From NCBI GenBank assembly GCA_009602725.1, contig WELB01000048.1:703864-751809 (forward strand): a DNA stretch of 47,946 bases. Reading direction: 5' to 3'. Shown piece after piece: positions 17,776-27,860 of the stretch. A program made the position numbers and the translations under genes. Position 1 is the stretch's first letter; each line of letters begins with the position of its first letter. This stretch comes from Spirogloea muscicola. Lineage: Eukaryota > Streptophyta > Zygnematophyceae > Spirogloeales > Spirogloeaceae. The notes beneath the pieces were generated by a model. It was not told the DNA's origin, ran no database searches, and was given only the letters and a program-made list of their open reading frames with translations.

Positions 17776-19019
17776 TGGTACAGGTTGTCTTGCTAGACCT
17801 GTCATGCGTGTGGATGTCAACTTTTCTAGGACGTCAATCTCACCTAACATCATATTACTATTGACTATCCTCATTTCTGGCATGGACACTATGTGATGAA
17901 TAAAGGAACAAAAAAGTAGGTCGCTGGCGCTCAGCTGACGGATATGGCATTTTGGGTGGGAGGCCAACAGAAACGTTCAAAGTCGGTCCCAGATATCAAA
18001 GCGTTTTTAGTACTTGCTGTCTTGGTCTTTACCTGTTTCTCTCAGTCGAAAGGCTGCTAAATTGAGCCAGTTTAAAAGTCGCAATTGCTGTCCATCCTCC
18101 AGTTCCAGCTCATTGAGTTCTCCGGAATACCAATCCAACTACAAGGATCTCAGCAATGTAACTGGCTGCAAAGCAAATGACGATACAATCTATGAGCACG
18201 GTTTCTTTTGGTGGATGACATCATCTGGTGCATCGATGGGTGTGCACTTGATATTCTTTCATGAAGCAACGCCTTTGGAGGGATATCACATATAATTCCG
18301 CCATCGATGATGGCTAAATTGGTGTTGGCTCATATATTCGCTTCTTGAGCAGATACAATATAAACTGTCGGTACCTCCATCTCAGAGCTGAAGCTCCCCC
18401 CCTGCCCCTGTTTAGTCCAAAGGGAAAAGGCCCTACAATTGCAATCCTTAGCGAGGCAGAGAGAAGACTACAACAAGTCGGGTCTATGAGGACTAGCATG
18501 ATCGAGCCGGCTAGCTAAATCTATCTTAGGTATAGTCGACAGGTACTACCTATTTGTCCAAGACTCCTCTGTCAATATGCAGAGTTACTAGCACTAGGCA
18601 GGGGCAGACAATCTTCAACTCACGAAAGAGAGGCAACATGTTGGGAGGAAAGAGAGCCTCTAGGCATGCGCAAGAGGACGTTGTGGGCACGATAATTCGT
18701 AGACAAAGACGATGTCAGAAGCCGGAGGCAGCAGCCAAGGCGCGGCCTGTCTGCAAGTGCACTGCAAAAGCCAAGGATTGCTGCAGGGAGATGCCAAGGC
18801 GCATCAAGTGGCGGCTAATGTTTCTGACATCCGGTTGCTTACTTGAGCTTACTAAGTGGCCATCCTTTGTGGTACTTGCTTAAGCCTTCTGCAAGCCCGC
18901 TGGACAGCCGAGGGTGGTGCTTGTACAGCGATGCTAGGTGAAGTTGAGGAACGAGGAGGGAAGTAAGTTGGCTGAACATCTAAAAGTAATCAAACGATTT
19001 GTCACGAGCTAAGGCCTCT
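17776..19019. other. Gene-free stretch with minor repeat traces
   Basis: No convincing host gene. At about 18,200-18,240 one frame reads FLLVDDIIW, faintly like a retroelement RT box, but with no support around it. At about 18,715-18,760 the minus strand shows RAALAAASGF, a trace of the LINE C terminus. Near 18,850-18,890 a short stretch (CCATCCTTTGTGGTACTTGC) also occurs at about 382-403. Confidence 0.4.
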
Positions 19020-19285
19020 GGCTTTTGACTACCGACCCAGAGTTCCAGGTGTCCAGCCTTCCCAACAGCCGTCACCAAGTTCTTGTGCCTCTTTCCCCGC
19101 TGCGAGTTACTCCGACTTGCTGCTGCTCACTCGTGGGTACTAAGACTTCCATCTGCGGTCGTCTCGTGTCTAGCAGTGTGGTTTTCTTTTGGGCACCTTT
19201 TGGGCTCTTTGGACCTTGTCCAATCTTTATAGGCTGGCCTTTTCCAACCTCTACCCTCCGTGGGAGCGAGCACTTTCCTATGTAG
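19020..19285 (+). mobile_element. LINE 3' end and tail, degenerate
   Basis: The frame ends ASYSDLLLLTRGY with TAA at about 19,100-19,142. The 3' UTR carries GGACCTTGTCCAATCTTTAT, a decayed hairpin GGCTGGCCTTTTCCAACC, and box GTGGGAGCGAGCAC. The ORF part before the ending is scrambled. Confidence 0.65.
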
Positions 19286-20084
19286 CCCGACGACTGCTAA
19301 TCCTCCCAAATGCCGGCTACCAGCCCGTGTGAAGTGATTGGCACGAACGATTTCCGCCTAGGACCCCCTCACGACCGTTGACGGCTGACAACGGGGTATC
19401 ACAGACAACCTACCCCAGTGGACGGGCACCACCGTGTACGGACGGTCCCCCGTCAACCACTCATCAATAATTTAATTAGCCACTAAGGGTCTACTCCAAT
19501 GGGCTAGCATGAAGTGTTTAACGTCCACGGTGCCGTCAAGGTAGTCTTCGAAGCGGCCGGCTCCCATCGGCATCTCCAGGCATCTGTAAAGCCTTTCCTG
19601 CAGCACTGACAGTCATTTTATGTCAGCCGGATGAGGTGTCTACTGCTGCATTGACACTCCAGCCTTGTAAATTTCGTGACAGTGTTCATGAATCTGCCAG
19701 CGGTGGGACGGCGGGTGTGACATCCTCTCGCTTGCGGCAATCACGCGCTCGAGGTCTGCTGATGCCACGAGGCATTTCACCTCGGCAGTTATTATTGCCT
19801 GGTCCTTAGGCCTGCGTAACGACCTTGGACCGGTGAAATGCCTGCCCATAGAGCATGGAGTTGAATTTAGTCGCCGTTGAGCGGCGAGTCTTAGCTATTT
19901 GCAGGGCTGGTCCGAACTCCAGTCCTGGTCATTCCCTTAGCTGCTCGTACAGTTTGCGCTTTGGGGTACGCCTTATGCGCTACATGTGTGAATTACTTAC
20001 CGGGATCCCGGCCTTGCTCAGCACCACATCGGTGGTTTTGTTCCAATCGTGCCATCTCATGCCCGCCACTGACTTGGTCCCTCA
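19286..20084. other. No recognised feature
   Basis: About 800 bp between the last LINE end and the first gag sequence. A minus-strand frame (19,849-19,640) contains HEHCHEIYKAG, but I recognise no family. It may be the untranslated leader of the adjacent gypsy element or unrelated host sequence. Confidence 0.4.
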
Positions 20085-21153
20085 GTGTGTTGGTGTAAGG
20101 GCGAGGAGTTGACTGACTCAAGTGCGCCACCTTATCACCCTCCACCGGCAGTACCTCCAGCTGAGGCCGAGGAGCTGGTCGAGCAGCTGGCGGAGCTCCA
20201 CGCATCGGTGCGGACGGCCCGACATCCAGGGAGGCGCGGCGCCTTGTGCCTAAAGGAGCAAGTAGAGGCTGCCGTCCCAAGTGGGGACCCGCTGATGACC
20301 CCCGTGTCAAGGGCGCTCTGCGCAGAGGTGCGAACACCTCGCCCGTGTGTGTGCAGGTGAGCAGCGGGTTCATCGCGATGCATCTGGTGCGCAAGAGCGC
20401 TGGCAATCCGTTGCAAGGACATGCAACGGCCCACCCACCACGGCAGTTCACCGGTCAGGACGATCGGGGTGGGCTGCAGGCGTGGCTGAGCGCCTTTTCG
20501 AGTGGTTCGACACCAAGGAAGCGGACGCGACGGCACGAGTGACGCTCGCTGCGACCTACCTCGCATGGGAGCCTCGTGAGTGGGTGGGACGCCATCAAGA
20601 AGTCCAAGACGCCTGACGAGTACAACAATTGGGAGTTATTCTCCGAGCTGCACATGTCGGCCTATGGCGATCCGCATGCGGAGCTGCGCGCCCGCGACGA
20701 GCTGGACGACCTCCGCATGAGCGAGAGGAGCGTCGACTTCGAGCCCTACGTGCGGCACTTCGGACTGCTGCTGTCAAAGCTGCGTAGTGAGCCTATGAGG
20801 GCCATTATTCAGTGCCAGCGCTTTAAGGCTGGGTTGCCTTACGATACGCGCTCGTGGGTGGCGACGGACCTCGATGCTACCAAGGCGTTCACGGACTTCT
20901 CCAGGATGGTGGAGCACGCCAGGAAGGTGTTCAGCACACCCGATATTGGGCGGGGCAAGCGTCCCCTGCTGGAGGCAGGCAGATCTGCAGAGGCAGAGGG
21001 GGGCAGGAAGAGGTTCAACCCTAAGGAGGGCTGAAACGCTCGTCCCCACACAGCGGCTTTCAGAAGCCACGCGTGGCAGGTGCTGGTCCGCGAGTGGAAG
21101 GAGGTGGTGGCTGCTGTGGCTGCGGCGACAAGAGCCACCAGATCAGGGACTGC
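20085..21153 (+). pseudogene. Ty3/gypsy gag, frameshifted, with CCHC zinc knuckle
   Basis: Structural capsid/nucleocapsid gene. N-terminal helix EELVEQLAELHAS, then ATARVTLAATYL in another frame, then a third frame (20,576-21,034) with DAIKKSKTPDEYNNWELF..ELHMSAYGDP, VRHFGLLLSKLRSEP, QCQRFKAGLPYDTRSW and ARKVFSTPD. A zinc knuckle C-x2-C-x4-H-x4-C (CCGCGDKSHQIRDC) lies at 21,112-21,153 after another shift. At least three frame changes, so not functional. A related gag lies on the minus strand at 28,011-28,466. Confidence 0.8.
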
Positions 21154-21468
21154 CCGGCTGCAGGTCCATCTTTCTCGAGGCCACGTCCACAGCGCCGGAT
21201 GGGACGGGACAAGGACAACTCAAGGGCACGCGTGAGTGCCTGACCCTTGCCTCCGAGAGCAATCTCATTCAGCCAGATGCACTTGAGCTGTTTGATATTG
21301 CTGGCATTGCTTGCAGTCAACCAAAGTACCGATTGTGCGCTCCATTTCTGCTTTGTTGCAAGGTCTGGAGGCCGGAGGGCCTCTATTTGTGTGGGTTGCC
21401 CACAACGACTTGCAAGTGGTTGCAGATGTCTATCTGAGCTGGCCTGCGTGCCGTCGGCCTGAAGAATT

Positions 21469-22026
21469 ATGTTCTTCATTGTGCCACAGAAGCGCGGCGT
21501 GATTGATCAAGCCCCGCTGGGGATGTCGCTGTTGTGCTCGGACGAGGCCGTAGACAGGCTCCTTAGGCGTAGTGTCGAAGCCACTCAGCTTAGGCCTTAC
21601 CCGACAGAGGTCAGGGTATATGTCGCTCGCACCTCAATCCTTGGTAGCAGTGTTCATTGGGGACACACTATGCTTTTTGAGGGGCTGGTTGCTGAGGCAC
21701 CGGCCAAGATCCTCATGGACTCAGGGGCCTCAGTGTCCTTCGTCAATGGGAATGTGGTGTGTCCCATTGGCTTGAAGCTGCAAGCAAATTGGTTTGCCTA
21801 GAGTGACATTGGCCGATGGCTACCCAACCGATGTGCTGGGTTTGTGCAAAGTTCCCATTCGCATACAGCAATACAAAGCCGAGGTGCCTTGTTACGCATT
21901 GACTGCTGCATTTGAATTTATATTGGGAGATGATTGGCCTTGTGACACATCTGCATGCCTTGCTTTTGAACGCCAAACTTGTACTGTACAACGTGGCGCA
22001 CGGCGATTTGTCCTTTGCAAGAAGCT
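21469..22026 (+). pseudogene. Ty3/gypsy aspartic protease fragment
   Basis: Follows the gag fragment in the expected order. The active-site motif DSGA is at 21,718-21,729 (AKILMDSGASVSFV). After a frameshift at about 21,790 the second half continues as VTLADGYPTDVLGLCKVPI and FILGDDWPCDTSA. An A-type LTR interrupts it at 22,031, and no RT continues from it on the other side. Confidence 0.75.
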
Positions 22027-22030
22027 TACC

Positions 22031-22568
22031 TGTAATGAACCAGCCGTTTGGTTAAGCCACGTGGCTCTGTTGGCATTACATGACCAGACTCTTTGGGACA
22101 AGTGGGCGCGCCAGCTGGCGGGCTGGCTTGGCGCGCAGGGGCCCGCTCGGAGGTGGGTCCCGCCATTTGAGATACCCCTCGATGATTCGCCCGTTCAAAC
22201 GGAGGATCTTGGGCCCGCCGCAAGGCGGGCCTTGGGGCGACCCGCTCACACCCCTGGAGGGGGGGTGGCACTGGGAAGCACAAGGACCCTTGGGGGCTGA
22301 GGCTCAACAGACAGTTCAAGGCCGTGAAGCCCAGGAGCAGCCCGCTGCTCGCCGCCGCAGCTGCCGCCGCACTCCGCTGCGGGCCTGCTGCGCCGGCCTG
22401 CGCCCAGTAGGTGGAGTCGCCGCCGGACGGCGGCGCCACAGGGCCTATCTTCCGCTGCGCAACGCGCTAGTGCTTTCACGTGTAGTAGGTTGACCTCTAA
22501 ACCCCTTACGGCTGAATTGAACAAGGACTGCTCACCCTGACTGCATGTGTAGGCCGAGGTTCTCTACA
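22031..22568 (+). repeat. LTR family A, copy A1, acting as a 5' LTR
   Basis: 538 bp, TG...CA. It begins TGTAATGAACCAGCCGTTTG and ends TCTCTACA, and is followed by a primer-binding site. The left flank is TTACC in the protease fragment. It contains the hairpin at 22,418-22,435 and the conserved box CTTCCGCTGCGC near 22,447-22,459. Related LTRs: 24,103, 26,984, 27,123, 29,498, 30,723, 32,740, 42,332 and 45,855. Confidence 0.85.
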
Positions 22569-22571
22569 ATG

Positions 22572-22586
22572 TGGTATCAGAGGCGG
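22572..22586 (+). other. Primer-binding site, initiator-Met tRNA type
   Basis: TGGTATCAGAGGCGG lies 3 bp after the LTR end. TGGTATCAGAG is the standard complement to the 3' end of plant initiator Met tRNA. It marks the start of an internal region on the plus strand. Confidence 0.8.
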
Positions 22587-22975
22587 TCTTGTGTCCATCT
22601 ACGCTTGTGATTTCTCATGCTCACTGCTAATGATGCAAGGATCACCTTGATGTGCTGGCCTGATTTTTTCTGTCAAAGTTGAAGTGCTTGCCAGACGTTG
22701 GTCCGTGAGGCTGCTCAGCGGAAGCGCCGGGTGCGGAGTCATCCTTGCGCCATGAGCCGGCGACCAACGCCAAATTGCAGACTGACCCTTGGGACCACTT
22801 GCTGCTGCGTTCGCTACTATTGAGGTGTGGCTTGAGCTTGCAGCTTATGTGTGGTGAGGTCAGTCGTGTGGCCAGCATTGATCGTGTGCATCGATCTTGG
22901 TCATATCTGCGGCCGTCTGCCTTGCCTGCTGATTGAGGTGTTAGGTCGCGCGCTGCCTTGCTTGCTCGCTCGCTG
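22587..22975 (+). mobile_element. Untranslated leader of the A-type element
   Basis: No long frame. It is similar to the reverse complement of about 30,300-30,708, the leader of the minus-strand element (shared segment around CTGTCAAAGTTGAAGTGCTT), which confirms it as family-A leader. It then jumps directly to integrase sequence with no gag, protease or RT. Confidence 0.7.
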
Positions 22976-23420
22976 GTGCTCGCTGGTGACTGGGATGAAT
23001 ATTTGGCTCCGGCTGAATATGCTGTGAACAATGCCTATCATGCGTCCACAAAGGGGACTCCATTCTTCCTCAACTACGGTCAGCATCCCCGAGCTCCACT
23101 TCAGGTGGGGAGGCCGGAACGAGTTCCCGCCGCGGTAGCCTATCCTGGGACCCTTCTGGAGGCTCAGAGACGAGCTCGGCAATTCTTGAAAATTGCTCAG
23201 AGTCGCCAGAAGGCGTAAGCTGACAAACATCGGAAGGACCTGTCCTTCGATGTTGGTGCGCAAGTGCTGCTTAGCACGAAGCACTTATCCTTGCGGGCTG
23301 TGGGTACGCGCAAGTTGCTGCCCAAGTGGGTTGGACCATTGCAGAAGTACGCCTTGTGGGCAAGGTGTCCTACGAGCTGAAGACACCGGTGCATTGGAAG
23401 GTCCATAATGTCTTCGATGT
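22976..23420 (+). pseudogene. Integrase C-terminal fragment, out of order
   Basis: The frame has DWDEYLAPAEYAVNNAYHAS, TPFFLNYGQHPRAPLQVGRP and GTLLEAQRRARQFLKIAQSR, a stop at 23,216, and then AVGTRKLLPKWVGP in another frame. This is the downstream part of integrase (GPY/F-like region). It precedes RT here, the reverse of the normal order. A second, very similar copy lies at 26,213-26,660 in the proper place. Confidence 0.8.
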
Positions 23421-24102
23421 ATCAATTGTATGCCAAGAGACTTAATTGCACGTTTTACCAGCCAGAGCTGACATACCTTGGGCATGTCGTGGAGAAAGAC
23501 GGCATACGTCTCGACCCCAAAAAGACTTCGGTCGTACAAAATTGGCCTGTGCCACGGACTGTACCTCAATTGCGCTCCTCTCTACGATCGCGCATCACTT
23601 CCGTAAGTTCCTACAGGGCTATGGGAACTTGGCACTTCCTCTTACGAAGCTGACTCGTAAGGACGTATCTTGGGAATGGTCGTCCAAATGCCAGAGGGTA
23701 TTTGAGGTTTTACAGCAGGCGTTGACATCTCCGCCTGTGCTGGCCTTTCCTCGTGAAGGCGTGCGATAAGAGCTCATGTGCGATGCCTCTTTGACCGGCA
23801 TTGGTGCTGTGCTCTTGCAAGAGGGTCACCCATTAGCGTTTGAGAGTCGCCTGCTGCTTCCTGCAGATTGAGATTACACTGCGGGCGAGCAGGAATTGCT
23901 GGCTGTGTTGCACGCCTTACGTGTCTGGCGTTGCTACCTGGAAGGTGTGGAGTTTAAGTTTGTCATGGATCATTGCCCGTTGACATATTTCCACACGCAG
24001 CAGCATTTGACTTGGTGTCAAGCTCGATGAGCTGTGTGCATGACACAATTCAGTTTCCAGTCGGTTTATCGCCCTGGACAGCTTAATGTTGCGGACCCTG
24101 TC
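23421..24102 (+). pseudogene. Ty3/gypsy RT (thumb) and RNase H, with stops
   Basis: RT end: YAKRLNCTFYQPELTYLGHV, EKDGIRLDPKKTSVVQNWPV, FRKFLQGYGNLALPLTKLTR. RNase H: LMCDASLTGIGAVLLQEG, the acidic helix GEQELLAVLHALRVWRCYL and FVMDHCPLTYF. In-frame stops after FPREGVR, in LLLPAD-stop-DYTAG and after WCQAR, plus a frameshift at about 23,580, make it inactive. It is cut at GQLNVADP by a solo LTR. Confidence 0.8.
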
Positions 24103-24646
24103 TGTAATGTTTTCGCCCTACGCACGCACTTAGGGTGAGCAGTCCTTATTGAGTCCGGCTGTAGGGGGTTTAGGGACCAACCCATTACACAGGCAAAGCA
24201 CAAGCGCATCAGCGCAGCGGAAGACAGTCCTTGTGGCGCCGCTGTCCAGCGGCGACTCCACCTCCTGGCGCAGGCCGCCGCAGCAGGCCACGCAGCAGCG
24301 TGCGGCGGCGGCTGCGGCGGCGAGCAGCAGCAAGGCTGCTCCTGAGCTTCACCAATTCGAACTGCCGTTCGAGCCTCGGCCCAGGGCTATTCGTGCTTCC
24401 CCGCGCCCCCCCCCCTCCAGGGGTGTGGTGCGGGTCGCCGCATGGCCCGCCTTGCGGCGGGCCAAAGATCCTCCCTTGAACGAGCGGATCCTGGCGAGGG
24501 GTATTCTATTACGGGCGGGGCCCGCACCTGGGCGGCCCACTTGCCCGGCCAGCCAGCCCGCCACCTGGCGGGCCACTTGGCCCAAATGGCCGGTCACGTA
24601 ATGCCAACAGAACCGTGTGGCCTAACCAAATGGCTGGGTCACTACA
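24103..24646 (-). repeat. LTR family A, solo copy A2
   Basis: 544 bp inserted antisense between RNase H and integrase. The flanks are CTGTC (24,098-24,102) and CTGTG (24,647-24,651), a 5-bp target duplication with one mutation. With the LTR and one flank removed, host codons around ADPVSRG read through. No internal sequence remains, so it arose by LTR-LTR recombination. Confidence 0.85.
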
Positions 24647-24918
24647 CTGTGAGTCGCGGCGCTGATTCGTTGGCTACATTGCATGCTTCTGGAGTGCGGG
24701 CTTGCAGGACTGCGACCGACTCGTCAAGCTTCTTGGCAAGCCACGGCTGACCTTTCTGAGCTCTACGTGCGTATCCGTAAAGGGTATGGCACAGATCCCT
24801 GCTTTGCTGAGGCCGCCAACGTAAGTAAGCAAGCTCACTGATGACAAAGGCTTCTGGTGGCTAGGCGACGGTTGTGGTCCCGGACTACAATGCCTTGCGC
24901 ACTGACATACTGCAGGAG
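24647..24918 (+). pseudogene. Integrase N-terminal linker fragment
   Basis: It continues the pol gene after the solo LTR: GADSLATLHASGVRAC, then ADLSELYVRIRKGYGTDP in a shifted frame, then LTDDKGFWWLGD. It ends at ALRTDILQE, where an LTR of family B begins. The reading resumes at 25,682 with LHDTPYSGH. Confidence 0.7.
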
Positions 24919-25681
24919 TGATCCCTATCCCTATACATCCCTATGATCCCTATACACGCATTTAGGGATTGGTACGTCCTTATTGAGTTCGAACCTAGGG
25001 GGTTAGGAATTACCCCCCTACATAGTGGAGCGCCAACGCACACGGTGTACTCAAGTGCATCACATAGCACAGCGGAAGTCTTACCCTGAGGCGCCGCCAG
25101 AATACGGCGATTCTACAGAGGGTCTGGGTTAGTAGCTGGCCCCAGATGGGGCGCGACCGTGACACTTACGGAGAGCCGGCGATGTTCGCAGCGACAGGCT
25201 GCGGCGACGGGCTGGGCAGCAGACGGCAGCAGCAGAGCTGGGGCGGCGGCTGCGGCAGCAGGCAAGCAGGGCTATGCCTCTCTCTGGGCGTCACTGGTTC
25301 GACTGAAGAGTCTGGCCTCGGCCTACTACTACTTATAGCGTTCCACCTGCCGCCCTCCCCGGAGGTGTGACGAGAGTAGCCCCAAGAACCGGCCCCCGAA
25401 GGAACGGACCAGTACAATGGGGATATGACTTGGGCGGGTGGCCCCCAAGGTTCGGCCCCTGGCAGAGCGGACCCGCACAATGAGGATACATTGAGGCGTA
25501 CCGCACGTACTGCGGCTGAGCGTGGCGCGAGCCTGACGAATAGGGATACAAGTCCAGGGGACTGGCGCGTGCCGCGCGTGACTGGCGCGTGGCACGCATG
25601 ACCGGAGCGTGACGCGCGTGAAGCGCGCGTGATGCGTACTTACCGGAACCGTTTGGCTCTTACAAACGGGGGGACATTACA
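24919..25681 (-). repeat. LTR family B, solo copy B1
   Basis: 763 bp, antisense, splitting the integrase zinc domain. On the plus strand it begins TGATCCCTATCCCTATAC, with a short ATCCCTAT tandem repeat, and ends GGGGGACATTACA. It has GC-rich GCGCGTG repeats near 25,560-25,640 and the palindrome-like ACCGTTTGG...CAAACGG near 25,650. The target duplication is not clean; only AG is shared by both flanks. Confidence 0.75.
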
Positions 25682-26895
25682 AGCTGCATGATACGCCTTA
25701 CAGTGGTCATCTGGAAGTGAGCAAAATCAAAAAGGCTGTGCGACGCCTCTTTGGTGGAAGGGATTCCCAGCCCAGGCGCGCGCTTTTGCGGCAAGCTGTG
25801 CCACATGCCAGCGTAGTAAGGCAATCTCTGGCAAACCTGCCGGATTACTTCAGTCCATGCAGATTCCGGAGCGGAATTGGTCTGATGTAAGTGTGGAATT
25901 TATCACACAATTGCCTGAGACGAATAGCGGTATGAAGCCATTGCCGTCTTTGTGAATCGTCTCAGTAAAATTCGACTACGCGGGCATCAGCGAAGGATTC
26001 TGTGGATACGGTGTGAAAGCTGCATCGGGTACCTGAGAGGCTGGTCTTGGACCACGATCCTCGCTTTACAGGTCACTTCTGGAAGGAATTTTGCAAGCTC
26101 ATTGGCACGAAACAAGCCATGTCCACAGCATTTCATCCACAAACGGATGGCTAAACTGATCAATGAAATGGGTTCTCGAGAACATGTTGCGGCACTACGT
26201 CAATCCCAGCCAGACTGACTGGGATGAGTATTTGGCTCCAGCTGACTATGCTGTGAACAATGCCTATCATGCGTCCACAAAGGAGACTCCATTCTTCCTC
26301 AACTATGGTTCCCGAGCTCCACTTCAGATGGGGAGGCCGGAACGATTTCCCGCCGCGGTAGCCATTCCTGGGACCCTCTTGGAGGCTCAGAGACGAGCTC
26401 GGCATTTCTTGGAATTTGCCCAGAGTCGCCAGAAGGCTTATGCTGACAAACATTGGAAGGACGTGTCCTTCGATGTTGGTGCGCAAGTGCGCTGAGCACG
26501 AAGCACTTATCCTTGCGGGCTGTGGGTACGCGCAAGTTGCTGCCCAAGTGGCTTGGACCATTTGCAGTGGTACGCCTTGTGGGCAAGGTGTCCTACGAGC
26601 TGCAGACGCCGGTGCAGTGGAAGGTCCATAACGTCTTCCATGTGTGTCAGCTGAGGGCCTTCTTTTTGGATGGCCGTGTCCAACCACCTCCACCTTTACT
26701 AGTGATGAGGATGATCTTGAGTTTAAGGTGGAAGAGATTTTGTCTCACAGGGTCAGTCTCCGAGGGCACAAGACCTGTGAGTATCTGGTGAAGTGGCTCG
26801 GGTATGGGCCTGAGCACAGAACGTGGGAGTCTGTTCCCAATTTGGCAATTTGTCCAAGTGCTCTCCAGGAATTTCTGGCCAAGGGTGTTTGTTGA
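25682..26895 (+). pseudogene. Ty3/gypsy integrase and chromodomain
   Basis: Zinc-binding HHCC part: HDTPYSGHLEVSK and later SCATCQRSKA. Core: RNWSDVSVEFITQLPE, with the rest broken by frameshifts. C-terminal part: DWDEYLAPADYAVNNAYHAS, TPFFLNYGSRAPLQMGRPER and GTLLEAQRRARHFLEF. The chromodomain at 26,700-26,895 has FKVEEILSHR, CEYLVKWLGYGPEHRTWE and FLAKGVC-stop. This defines the element as a chromovirus-type Ty3 element. Several frameshifts; not functional. Confidence 0.82.
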
Positions 26896-26983
26896 CTAGG
26901 CTTGGTCGAGGCCGCATCCGTTGGGCATCTTAACATCTGCCGCTTGTTCTCTCGTTGTTCTCGAGGTTGTGAGTGGGGAGTTA
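26896..26983 (+). mobile_element. pol-to-3' LTR spacer with polypurine tract
   Basis: Noncoding. It ends GTTGTGAGTGGGGAGTTA immediately before the LTR start; the GAGTGGGGAG run is the probable polypurine tract. The reverse complement at 27,654-27,669 (CCGGAGTGGGGAGGTA) has the same position in the nested element. Confidence 0.65.
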
Positions 26984-27122
26984 TGTAACAATGCAGCCGT
27001 CTGGTTAAGTCACACGGTGCTGCTAGTGTTACATGACCGCTGGCCGTTTCACGGAAAAGTGGCCCGTCCAGCTGGCGGGCGGGTAGCTTGTCAGGCAAGT
27101 GGCCCGAGGCGCGGGCGGGCCC
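26984..27122 (+). repeat. LTR family A, copy A3, left part of a split LTR
   Basis: Begins TGTAACAATGCAGCCGTCTG and is the 3' LTR for the pol at 25,682-26,895. It is split at GGGCGGGCCC by a 4.13-kb insertion and resumes at 31,255 with CCGCCCGTCCC. The join reproduces the GGGCCCCGCCCGTCC seen in intact copies. The duplication is GGCCC (27,118-27,122 and 31,255-31,259). Confidence 0.85.
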
Positions 27123-27653
27123 GTAGTGAATCTCGCCCTAAACACGCAGTTCGAGAGAGAGTCCTTATTGTCTTCGAGCATATGGGGTTTAGGAGCCAAC
27201 CCACTACACCAGGAAGCACTAGCGCATAGCGCAGCGGAAGACAGGCCCTGTGGCGCCGCCTTGACGGCGACTCCACCTCCTGGGCGCAGGCCGGCGCAGG
27301 AGGCCCCGCAGCGCAGTGCGTGCGGCGGCTGCGGCGGCGAGCAGCGGCAAGGCTGCTCCGAGGCTTCCCGGGCTCGAACTGATTGATGAGCCTCAGCCCC
27401 TGAGGCTCCTTAGTGCTTTCCCGTGCCACCCCCCCTCCAGGGGTGTGAGCGGGTCGCCCCAAGGCCCGCCATGCGGCAGACCAAAGGTCCTCCCTTGAAC
27501 GGGGGGATCCTGGCGAGGGGACGGGGCCCGCCTCTGGGCGGGGCACCTGCCCGGCAAGCGAGCCCGCCACCTGGCGGGCCACTTGTCCCAGAATGGCCGG
27601 TCATGTTATGCCAACAGAGTCATGGGGCTTCACCAGACGGCTGTTTCATTACA
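27123..27653 (-). repeat. LTR family A, copy A4 (3' LTR of the nested element)
   Basis: 531 bp. Its inner end abuts the polypurine-like CCGGAGTGGGGAGGTA (27,669-27,654 on the minus strand). It is very similar to copy A6 at 30,723-31,254, as expected for paired LTRs. Confidence 0.85.
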
Positions 27654-27860
27654 TACCTCCCCACTCCGGTGTTCACGTCCTCGGGAACTATGAGAAAACA
27701 GCCGACAGGTTTTACGCCCGACGGATGCGGCCTCGACCAAGCCTAGGGATTCACCACCCTTGGCCAAGTGTTCCAAAAGAGTAGGCGGACAATGTGCCAG
27801 ATCGGCCGCAGGCTCCACCTGATGTGCTCAGGCCCATACCCGAGTCACTTCACCAGACTC
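27654..27860 (-). pseudogene. pol 3' remnant (chromodomain end)
   Basis: On the minus strand it reads YGPEH followed by a diverged continuation, then the same noncoding sequence as 26,896-26,960 (CTTGGTCGAGGCCGCATCCG). It is joined directly to gag at about 27,860, the deletion point. Confidence 0.6.

Noticed and set aside
18180-18260. FLLVDDIIW, resembling the RT box of Ty1/copia elements
   Set aside because: Only a few residues match, with stops close by and no other copia domain in the region.
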